Assembly (NCBI GenBank): GCA_004297545.1
Contig: SCTB01000147.1
Span: forward strand, 1-40,455
Length of the DNA: 40,455 bases
DNA from: Alphaproteobacteria bacterium
GTDB lineage: Bacteria > Pseudomonadota > Alphaproteobacteria > Micavibrionales > UBA2020
Reading direction: 5' to 3'
In this document: positions 7,114 to 13,783 of the stretch, in pieces
Layout: each line of letters starts with the position of its first letter
How positions within the stretch are numbered: position 1 is the first letter of the stretch
Notes under the pieces: model-generated
The model's database searches: none
Told to the model about the DNA's origin: nothing
What the model saw: only the letters and a program-made list of their open reading frames with translations
Made by a program: the position numbers and the translations under genes

Positions 7114-8043
7114 TTATTCCTTCATCCTCGCCCGCTCGCGTTCGCGGAGAGCGGCTTCGGGCGTCTGCCAGATGAGGCTGTCGAGCACCCAGTTGGGACG
7201 GATGCCGCCGTAGCCCTGCGCCAGGTGTTCCATCGCCTTGCGTTTCTGCTCGACGGTAAAGCCGGGCTTGAAGGCGCTGGCGTGGATGCCGGAAGTGATG
7301 AAAGCGGTGTCGAGGTCGACGCCGGTCGCGCCCGCCATGTCGTGCTGAAGGGAGTCGCCGATCGCGAGGATGCGCGAGGGGATGACGTCTTCGAACAATC
7401 CAAGCGCGAAACGGAAAATGGTCTTGTGCGGCTTGCCGATAAGATGCGCCGCGCCACCCAGCTCGTGGTAACGCTTGGCGACCGCGCCGGGGCCGATGGC
7501 GCGCTCGTGGCCATAAACGGTGACCATGTCCGGGTTCGCGCAGATGGCCGGCAGGCGCTTCACAACCGCCTTTTTGAAGACGGGATCAAGGTCTTCAAGC
7601 TTCATGCCGGCTGAATCGAAGCTCGTGATCAGGATGAACTGCGCCTGCTCGATTTCCGGGACGACTTCAAGATCAAGGCCGTTCAGCAGGCTGCGATCAT
7701 CAGGGCGAGAGACGAGAAAGCATTTCTTGCCCAGCCCCTTGAACGGCGCCTCGCGCTGTTCTTTCAGGCCCAGCCAGGTGACTTCGCCGGCCGTAACGAC
7801 GGCCTTGTAATGGGTGGGCTTGATGCCGAGCTTTTTCAGGCGGTCGATGTTGTCCTCGGCGCGCTTGGCGGAGTTGGACAAAATGACGACCTGTTTCTTG
7901 CGGTGCTTGAGATGGTTCAGGCAGTCGATAACGCCGTCATAGGTGTGCAGGCCGTTGTGCAGCACCCCCCACTGGTCCATGATGAAGCCGTCGTAGCTGT
8001 CCATCAGCTCGTACAGGCCCTGGCAGAACATCATTGATGACAT
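7114..8043 (-). CDS. HAD-superfamily class IIA hydrolase-like protein (309 aa)
   Basis: A 309-residue HAD family protein of the NagD-like class IIA type, of the subgroup common in Alphaproteobacteria. Motif I is IMDQWGVLHNG with the nucleophile Asp at 23; motif II is VVILSNSAKR; motif III has the Lys of IGKPHKTIF; motif IV is AIGDSLQHDMAGATG. The usual second Asp of the D-x-D motif is replaced by Trp 25, which I recall as typical of this subgroup, so normal phosphatase chemistry is doubtful. Substrate unknown. Its start overlaps the 3' end of the HIT gene by 13 bases, so the two are cotranscribed and may act on a related nucleotide or sugar phosphate. Confidence 0.88.
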   Translation of the reverse strand: MSSMMFCQGLYELMDSYDGFIMDQWGVLHNGLHTYDGVIDCLNHLKHRKKQVVILSNSAKRAEDNIDRLKKLGIKPTHYKAVVTAGEVTWLGLKEQREAPFKGLGKKCFLVSRPDDRSLLNGLDLEVVPEIEQAQFILITSFDSAGMKLEDLDPVFKKAVVKRLPAICANPDMVTVYGHERAIGPGAVAKRYHELGGAAHLIGKPHKTIFRFALGLFEDVIPSRILAIGDSLQHDMAGATGVDLDTAFITSGIHASAFKPGFTVEQKRKAMEHLAQGYGGIRPNWVLDSLIWQTPEAALRERERARMKE

Positions 8044-8498
8044 GCGGCTTTATCCCCTCTTCTCAAACCTTCAAAGCATTTCTTAAGCTTTTGAATCTCC
8101 GCTTGCTTCTCCTGATCAGTATAGGGAGTTTCAGCGGCCTGTACAGCCCAGACCGGTTGCGGCCAGGCGCGGTCGTCTTTATACCGCGCAAAGACATGCA
8201 CATGGAGCTGCGGCACCATGTTGCCAAGGGCGGCGGTGTTGATTTTCTCCGGTTTATACAGGATTTGCAACGCCTGCTGCGCCATGGCGACTTCCCGGAT
8301 GAAATCGACCTGGTCGAGCACGGAGAGTTCGCATATTTCCCGAATATTGTCCCGGCGCGGCACGAGATACAGCCAAGGCCAAGTCCGGTCGCTCTTCAGC
8401 GCGACGCGGCACAGCGGCCAGTCTTCAATGAAGAACGAACTGCTTGCCAGTCTTTCATCCAGAACGAATCCCAAGAGGCCCTCTTTGCTTTTGTCCAA
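8031..8498 (-). CDS. HIT-like domain protein (155 aa)
   Basis: A HIT-family nucleotide hydrolase or transferase fold. The N-terminal part has WPLCRVALKSDRTWPWLYLV and PRRDNIREI, and the signature is ALGNMVPQLHVHVFARYKDD, followed by WPQPVW. In the HIT triad H-x-H-x-H-x-x the first His is Gln here (QLHVHVF), as I recall for this alphaproteobacterial subgroup. The start is a TTG at 8498: a stop codon lies two codons upstream in frame and there is no ATG before the conserved N-terminus. The ribosome site is poor. It overlaps the downstream HAD gene by 13 bases. It is divergent from the exported protein gene at 8571. Confidence 0.85.
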   Translation of the reverse strand: MDKSKEGLLGFVLDERLASSSFFIEDWPLCRVALKSDRTWPWLYLVPRRDNIREICELSVLDQVDFIREVAMAQQALQILYKPEKINTAALGNMVPQLHVHVFARYKDDRAWPQPVWAVQAAETPYTDQEKQAEIQKLKKCFEGLRRGDKAACHQ

Positions 8499-8570
8499 GT
8501 ATCATAATGAATATGACTGCAAAAAGGCAAAAAAATGGTTAAAATGACCCATATTGTTATGGAGGCGTTA

Positions 8571-9629
8571 TTGAAAACACAGTTCAGGGACAAGGCACTC
8601 GCCTGCATTTGTCTCGCCGTCATGGCGGTTCTCCCGCCCCTCGCCGCTCGCGCAGCGGATGCGATACCGGCGGAGCAATCGACGGAACAGACACAAACCT
8701 TATATACTTCGCAGAGCACTTTTTACCGCGAACTTCAGGCTTTCACGAGCTTCATGCCGATCATGGAAATTTCCCGGCGCGCGAACCAAAAGGTGGACGA
8801 GGAACCGACAAGGCTCTCCATCGGGCTCAGCTGGGCGAAGGAGAAAACGGAAACCCGGGACTCCGCCAAGATAAACGCCCTCTATTTCATGATCTATTCG
8901 GACCTCGCCGCGAAATCCGCTTCGACGGTGCCGAAGAAGAGCGCGTACTATACAAACTTTTCAAAGACCGCCTACCAGGCGCTGCTGACTTTCGAAATCA
9001 TGCTGCTGACCGACGCGGCGCGGTGCGTCAATCAGGAGGCGAAGTCGGCCGTCGAGCGTTTGCTGTCTCAGCGCTACAAGCGGTTGCAATTTATCGCCGA
9101 TAGCGCGACGCCCGCCGAAATGGAGGAATACTGGAAGACCGCGCTGGGGCACGAAGCGGCAGCCGTGAAGCGCCCCGGCAACGGGGAGCTTTGCTCGAAC
9201 GGCGTCGCGGCCGAGCTTGCGCGGCAGGCGAACACGCCGCCGCCGGAAATTCTCGATGCAACATTTATCGACGACGCCAAATGGCAACCGCTGCGCGAAC
9301 AGATACGCGCAAGGGTGGCCGCCGCGTGGAAGAAGGATTACGAGCCGGTCGCGCAGGCCCAGGCGGAGCATCGGGCGCAGCAGGAAGCGCAGCGCGCGAA
9401 ACAGGAAGCCTTCCAGAAAGCGCAACTGCAGGCCGCCGAGGACCAGAAGAAGCTCCAGGCGCAACAGGCCGCCGAGAAGAAGCGCCTGGAAGACGCCAGG
9501 CTTGCGCAGGAGAAGAAGGAGCGCGAAGAAAAGGTGAAGCGCGAGGCCGGAAAATATCACGACAGCTATAAGCAGGAAACCTATACGCCGCCCCCGGACG
9601 ACTACAGCCCATACAACAGCGCAGATTAA
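8571..9629 (+). CDS. exported protein with C-terminal coiled coil (352 aa)
   Basis: Signal peptide MKTQFRDKALACICLAVMAV ending around ARAADA, then a helical domain of about 200 residues with FYRELQAFTSFMPIMEISRR and three Cys, and a long Gln/Ala/Lys/Glu-rich coiled coil (about residues 265-330, for instance EAQRAKQEAFQKAQLQAAED), ending in a Pro/Tyr-rich tail (TYTPPPDDYSPYNSAD). No known family. I prefer the TTG at 8571 because GGAGG lies 5 bases before it and it yields a clean signal peptide; an in-frame ATG at 8535 would add 12 residues and has a weaker site. The coiled coil suggests a periplasmic scaffold role, which is inference. The MBL gene follows after 20 bases, probably in the same operon. 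Confidence 0.75.
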   Translation: MKTQFRDKALACICLAVMAVLPPLAARAADAIPAEQSTEQTQTLYTSQSTFYRELQAFTSFMPIMEISRRANQKVDEEPTRLSIGLSWAKEKTETRDSAKINALYFMIYSDLAAKSASTVPKKSAYYTNFSKTAYQALLTFEIMLLTDAARCVNQEAKSAVERLLSQRYKRLQFIADSATPAEMEEYWKTALGHEAAAVKRPGNGELCSNGVAAELARQANTPPPEILDATFIDDAKWQPLREQIRARVAAAWKKDYEPVAQAQAEHRAQQEAQRAKQEAFQKAQLQAAEDQKKLQAQQAAEKKRLEDARLAQEKKEREEKVKREAGKYHDSYKQETYTPPPDDYSPYNSAD

Positions 9630-9649
9630 AAACATTTGAGGAACCCGCA

Positions 9650-10705
9650 TTGAAAGCCGCGCCGCGTGCAAAAACCGTGACCTACACCCCCGCCCACGAT
9701 TTCATCCCCGAACCGGGACAGGCGGCGGATATCGGCGGAGGCATGCACTGGCTGCGCATGCCGCTGCCGTTCGAGCTCAACCATATCAACCTGTGGCTGA
9801 TGGAAAGCAGGTCCGGCTGGACGATCGTCGATACCGGATTCAACTTCCAGGAGACGCAGGCGCATTGGGACGCGCTGTTCGACAGGCGTTTCCGGTCGAA
9901 GGCGGTCGAAACCATCTTCGTCACGCATTTCCACCCCGATCATTTCGGCCTCGCCGCGATGCTTTCGAAGCGCGCCGGAGTCACGGTGCAGATGACGCAG
10001 GCGGAATACGACATCGCGCATTCATTGTCGGATGACGCGGCGATGCCGAAGCTGGAGCAGCAATATCGCAGCTATTACGCCGAAGCGGGACTCGATGACG
10101 CGCTGAGAAATGAAATGATCGCGCGGCGTTTCGGCTACCGGAAAATGGTGCCTGCGATTCCGGATTCCATCAAGCCGGTGAAACCCGGAAATGCGGTGCG
10201 CTTGGGCGGAGGCGAGTGGAAAATCGTCGGCGGTTACGGCCATTGCCCGGAACATGCCTGCCTTTACAGCCCGGAACGCAAAATTTTCATTTCCGGCGAC
10301 ATGGTGCTGCCAAGCATCAGCCCGAACATCAGCCTTTACCCGGGCTCGACGGGCGACCCGGTCGGCGCCTATCTCGACTCGCTGCTGGCGATCGAAAAGC
10401 AGATACCCGACGACGTCATCGTCCTTCCCTCGCATGGCGTGCCGTTCACGGGCCTGCACAGACGGCTGGGGGAGCTGCGGGAGCATCATATGCGCCGCTT
10501 CGAGCGCCTGCATGAAGTGCTTTCCGGCAGCGCGGGAAAGACGGCATTCGAGGCCATGCAGGGGCTTTTCGCGCACCGCGAACTCAAGAGCGGAGACGTC
10601 TTCTTCGCGCTTGGCGAGACGCTCGCCCACCTCATGCACGAGGTGCAGCGCGGCAAGGTCGCCAAAACGATGAATGGCGGCTGCGCGCTTTACAGCCGCG
10701 CTTAA
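9650..10705 (+). CDS. MBL-fold metallohydrolase (351 aa)
   Basis: A metallo-beta-lactamase fold hydrolase of the glyoxalase II type. The metal motif THFHPDHFG gives H93, H95, D97 and H98; later ligands are in GYGHCPEHACLYSP and FISGDMVLPSISPN, and the closing His in VLPSHGVPFTG. The N-terminus has the family strand pattern HINLWLMESRSGWTIVDTGF. A C-terminal helical part of about 80 residues resembles the extra domain of the beta-lactamase-like LACTB2 group. The substrate is not predictable. The start is a TTG at 9650 with GAGGAA 8 bases upstream; no suitable ATG precedes residue 32. It follows the exported coiled-coil protein by 20 bases. Confidence 0.88.
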   Translation: MKAAPRAKTVTYTPAHDFIPEPGQAADIGGGMHWLRMPLPFELNHINLWLMESRSGWTIVDTGFNFQETQAHWDALFDRRFRSKAVETIFVTHFHPDHFGLAAMLSKRAGVTVQMTQAEYDIAHSLSDDAAMPKLEQQYRSYYAEAGLDDALRNEMIARRFGYRKMVPAIPDSIKPVKPGNAVRLGGGEWKIVGGYGHCPEHACLYSPERKIFISGDMVLPSISPNISLYPGSTGDPVGAYLDSLLAIEKQIPDDVIVLPSHGVPFTGLHRRLGELREHHMRRFERLHEVLSGSAGKTAFEAMQGLFAHRELKSGDVFFALGETLAHLMHEVQRGKVAKTMNGGCALYSRA

Positions 10706-10747
10706 TTTTTACTGTAACGAGTGCGATCTCTCAGGCGCGAGGATTGT

Positions 10748-11953
10748 TCATGGCGGCAGGACCTTCTCGGGGGGACTGGTGATTTTCTGCCTCAGCCGCT
10801 GCCAGTAGCTTTCGAACGGATAGGCCGCGAAGGCGCATATCGCAACGGTCGTCAAAATCGATGCTGCGGCTATGAATGTTCCCGTCGCAACAGCATGCAA
10901 CTGCAGCAGTGATTCCGGCGCATGCTGCAGCACCCCGGTCGCTATCAAATAGTTCACCGGGAAGTGAAGGATGTAAATCCCGTATGATCGCGTCCCAAGC
11001 CAGACCATCACCCGCGACCGCAATACCCGCCCGGAAAGGGAGTGGCCTGCGGCGATGACGGAACACAGCAGCAGCAATGCGAAGGCGCTCATCCAAAACC
11101 AGATGTATGCATTCTGGAACCCGCCCGAAATCAGGCGCACAGAGGAAAGCGCCAGCCAATACACCAGCGGCGGACCCATTTTTATCTGCCTGAGCGCTTC
11201 CTGATGCTTGTAAACAGCGGCACCGCCCACGAAGAGGGAAAGAAAGAGGAAGGGATTACGAACCCATGCAACATCCAGCCAAAGTTGCGTGGCCGCGCCT
11301 ACTATAAAAAGAATCACCAGCAACAGTATCTGCAGCGAGGTGTCCCTCCACCTGTCGAGCAGCGTCAGGAACAAGGGAAAAGCCAGCAGAGCCCAGGTTT
11401 CGTGTAACAGGCTCCAGGTCGGCGGATTTGAGATGTTTGAAAAGAATACAAGGCCAAGAAGCTCTTCACGCGCGGGAACCCGGGTCTGGTAATTCGTGTA
11501 GAACTCCGATGCATACGCGGCGGCGGCAGGTTCAATAAAAGGAAAGACAGCCGCGATCAAAAACAACACCGCCCAATGCAGCGGAAAAATGCGGAAAAAC
11601 CGCTGCAAGCCAAGGTAATAATACTGATCCTTCAGCCGTCCGGACGTCCCTGGGCCAGCGGGAAAAAGAGCATCGGAGCGCTTGGTCAGCGCATGCGCCA
11701 GGACAAATCCGCTCACGGCAAAAAAGACCAGCACGGCGCCGATGCCTTCTGCGAACATCAGTATGGTGCGCACGATATATTCATCGACGCTGTGAAGCCG
11801 CTGGAAAGGCTCAAGGCGCCAGATGCTCTGGTTTCCGGCGTATTTCAACGTGAAGTAGGAGTGTTCCACCGCAACCGCAAGCACGAGGAAACCCCGCAGG
11901 CCTTCCAGCTCAAGGTAATCTTTGGCGCGCTGCTGTTCATGGCGATCCGACAT
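10748..11953 (-). CDS. membrane acyltransferase, acyltransferase-3 / OafA family (401 aa)
   Basis: A polytopic inner-membrane protein with about ten hydrophobic segments. The N-terminus has the family motif ELEGLRGFLVLAVAVEHSYF, with the conserved Arg and His, then GIGAVLVFFAVSGFVLAHAL, and late LGTRSYGIYILHFPVNYLIA. These enzymes transfer acetyl or other acyl groups to sugars of lipopolysaccharide, peptidoglycan or secreted glycans. The acceptor is unknown and no polysaccharide gene lies beside it. It stands alone: convergent with the MBL gene (42 bases) and divergent from the next plus-strand gene. Confidence 0.88.
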   Translation of the reverse strand: MSDRHEQQRAKDYLELEGLRGFLVLAVAVEHSYFTLKYAGNQSIWRLEPFQRLHSVDEYIVRTILMFAEGIGAVLVFFAVSGFVLAHALTKRSDALFPAGPGTSGRLKDQYYYLGLQRFFRIFPLHWAVLFLIAAVFPFIEPAAAAYASEFYTNYQTRVPAREELLGLVFFSNISNPPTWSLLHETWALLAFPLFLTLLDRWRDTSLQILLLVILFIVGAATQLWLDVAWVRNPFLFLSLFVGGAAVYKHQEALRQIKMGPPLVYWLALSSVRLISGGFQNAYIWFWMSAFALLLLCSVIAAGHSLSGRVLRSRVMVWLGTRSYGIYILHFPVNYLIATGVLQHAPESLLQLHAVATGTFIAAASILTTVAICAFAAYPFESYWQRLRQKITSPPEKVLPP

Positions 11954-12154
11954 CCTTCATCATAATAACCGTCGCACGCTGGATTGGCGATGTGCGAAAA
12001 TATTTCCTGGTAAAATCTCAAACCCGTTATATTCTTTCAGGCCGCCTTAAATGCTTTGTTAACAACCAGATATTGGCATAATATCGATAGCGCCAATTAA
12101 CGGCAGAGGCACAATACTTGCGTTCAGTGGCATCTCTTGCACAAGCTCCTGCGA

Positions 12155-12169
12155 TTAACATTTCCTTAA
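12155..12169 (+). promoter_or_regulatory. CtrA-type box TTAA-N7-TTAA
   Basis: TTAA at 12155-12158, a 7-base spacer, and TTAAC at 12166-12170 form the full site bound by the alphaproteobacterial cell-cycle regulator CtrA. It lies 64 bases upstream of the 51-residue ORF at 12234 and about 320 upstream of the globin. Another half-site, TTAAC, lies around 12058. This is seen in sequence; binding is inferred. Confidence 0.45.
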
Positions 12170-12233
12170 CTAAACATTGTTAGGATGGGGCCAATAGCTT
12201 TTTGATGCGCTCGTTTCAGAGGGAAAAACAGTC

Positions 12234-12389
12234 ATGGCAAAATATCCCGCAGGTTTTTTGACGGATTCTTTCGCAAGAGCCATCAGCCCGGCTGAGCCCC
12301 TCTCCCTGTCGGTTGAGTTCCAGAAGGCCGCGGAGCCAAAGTCCACGGACAGCGCGCCGCGCCGCGGTTACGCGCCCCGGACGCCCTGA
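12234..12389 (+). CDS. possible 51-residue microprotein
   Basis: An ORF of 51 codons from the ATG at 12234, with AGAGGG about 8 bases upstream. The product runs MAKYPAGFLTDSFARAISPA to GYAPRTP and is polar, Pro-rich in its second half and basic at the end. No family is recognised. Support comes from the ribosome site and from the CtrA-type box 64 bases upstream. Against it stand the small size and the lack of any homolog I can recall. Confidence 0.45.
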   Translation: MAKYPAGFLTDSFARAISPAEPLSLSVEFQKAAEPKSTDSAPRRGYAPRTP

Positions 12390-12490
12390 CGTAAAATCAT
12401 CGCTTGCCGCCTGAACGGACCCCTGCAAAGGGGCGGAAATGTGCTATCCTGACGTGCCATGCAGAAAACCGGGGGAGGATGGCAGGTCAC

Positions 12491-12913
12491 ATGCCTGTAT
12501 CACAGAGCGTTATCGAAGCGGTTCAGCAAAGCTATGACAGGTGCCTGTCCAACATTATCGACGGCAAGGGGTTCCTCGAGGCATTTTACGATACTTTTTT
12601 CAGCAGCGACCCGGCAATCCGCCCGATGTTCGACAGGACGGACATGCAGAAACAGGCCGGCCTGCTCAAGCATGGGCTGAACATGCTGATATTATATTCC
12701 AGCGGCTGGCCTTCGGCGAAAACCGCCATGGAAAAAATCGCCTTCACGCACAACCACGAGCATTACAACGTCCGGCCCGAGATGTACGATCTCTGGGCCA
12801 GAAGCCTGATGTCCTGCGTCAGGAAATACGACCGGGACTTCACCCCTGCCCTCGCCCTGCAATGGGAAGCCACCATCAACCCCGGCATCGCGATGATGAA
12901 GGAGAATTATTAA
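12491..12913 (+). CDS. single-domain globin (140 aa)
   Basis: A 140-residue globin, near the size of the globin domain of flavohaemoglobin, with no reductase domain attached. Features: FYDTFFSSDPAIRPMF with Tyr33 at the B10 position and Phe47 at CD1, and IAFTHNHEHYNVRPEMYDLW, where His89 fits the proximal haem ligand by spacing to the following V-x-P (His87 is an alternative). Such globins bind O2 or NO in sensing or detoxification; which applies here is unknown. The frame is open from 12404, but the ATG at 12491 starts right before the first globin helix and has GGAGG 12 bases upstream; the ATG at 12479 abuts that site. The convergent gene begins 8 bases after the stop. Confidence 0.8.
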   Translation: MPVSQSVIEAVQQSYDRCLSNIIDGKGFLEAFYDTFFSSDPAIRPMFDRTDMQKQAGLLKHGLNMLILYSSGWPSAKTAMEKIAFTHNHEHYNVRPEMYDLWARSLMSCVRKYDRDFTPALALQWEATINPGIAMMKENY

Positions 12914-12921
12914 AGTACTTG

Positions 12922-13260
12922 TCAGGGCTTCAGCGACTTCGCCTTGGCCTCGATGGCCTTGACGCCGCTGCATTTGGTGAAATCCGCGATCAGGGCGTTT
13001 GAATTTCTCGCCTCGGCCGCCGCGGTGAAGATTTCGGATACGCTTTTGACGACCATGTATACGCCGTCCTGGGTGGAGACGGTGGATACATATTCGGCAT
13101 TGCCCGGCTCGTTCAGCTTGTCGATCGCGTCCGAAATCACGGTCGGGTAAGAGTTTCTCTGGATACCGGACTTGACGACCAGGTCGTCGTTGAGCGGCAC
13201 CGCCACAGTGACATCCTCGTCATCCTTGAGAAGCAGGCGGACATTCATTTCAGTCGACAT
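12922..13260 (-). CDS. hypothetical protein (112 aa)
   Basis: A soluble 112-residue protein, from MSTEMNVRLLLKDDEDVTVA to AKAKSLKP, with a strand-rich first half (VAVPLNDDLVV) and a helical second half containing one Cys. No family recognised. The start at 13260 has GGAG 6 bases upstream; a longer frame from 13275 overlaps that ribosome site. It is convergent with the globin gene, with 8 bases between stops, and no shared terminator is visible. Confidence 0.65.
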   Translation of the reverse strand: MSTEMNVRLLLKDDEDVTVAVPLNDDLVVKSGIQRNSYPTVISDAIDKLNEPGNAEYVSTVSTQDGVYMVVKSVSEIFTAAAEARNSNALIADFTKCSGVKAIEAKAKSLKP

Positions 13261-13783
13261 TTTTTTCTCCATCAAAAAATTGCGGACTGCATGGCCGGAA
13301 ATGCGCTTCCGGGCATTGCGCCGGACGATCTGCTGCTGCTATGGGGCGAAAGGAAGTGACCGGATACAAAAACAGCGCAGGCGTCTTTAAAACAAAGTGC
13401 CGTGCTGTTTCAGCTGGGCTGCACCGATCAGGCAAGAAACAAGCGGAAATCGCTCTGACGTAGATGCCCAGCGTGAGGTCATCCTATCACCGCACTGGGT
13501 TTATGTCAAAAAATGTGGCGTATCCTGCTGTGTTTGAATGGATTTTTTGGCTTCTGAATGGCCTCCCTTCAAAGCGGCTGAAATTCCGACTCCGCAGTTT
13601 TGTTATGCCAGCTTTCGCTGGTATGACAGGAGAGAAAACTTCTGCGAAAGCTCATCTTCATTTTATTAATATTATGTAAATATAATTTCCTTTTAAAAAT
13701 CCGCAATTGACTCCCCATTTCTGACAAATTACTCTCCTTATACCTCATTCTTAAATATGTAAACACGGCGGAGCTCACATCTC
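13261..13783. other. 523-base gap without a supported gene
   Basis: Short ORFs here have poor composition, and the one at 13464-13679 reads through a dispersed palindrome (MPAFAGMTG), which marks it as spurious. The palindrome at 13602-13627 (GTTATGCCAGC, TTTC loop, GCTGGTATGAC) belongs to a common repeat type. The last 120 bases are AT-rich and should carry the pepN promoter; TTGACT near 13707 with TACTCT 17 bases on is a weak candidate. Nothing else seen. Confidence 0.6.

Noticed and set aside
8535..8570. ATG at 8535 as start of the exported coiled-coil protein
   Set aside because: Possible, but the TTG at 8571 has the better ribosome site and signal peptide; kept as an alternative only.
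13464..13679. Plus-strand ORF of 71 codons
   Set aside because: Contains MPAFAGMTG, the usual translation of a dispersed palindrome; no ribosome site.
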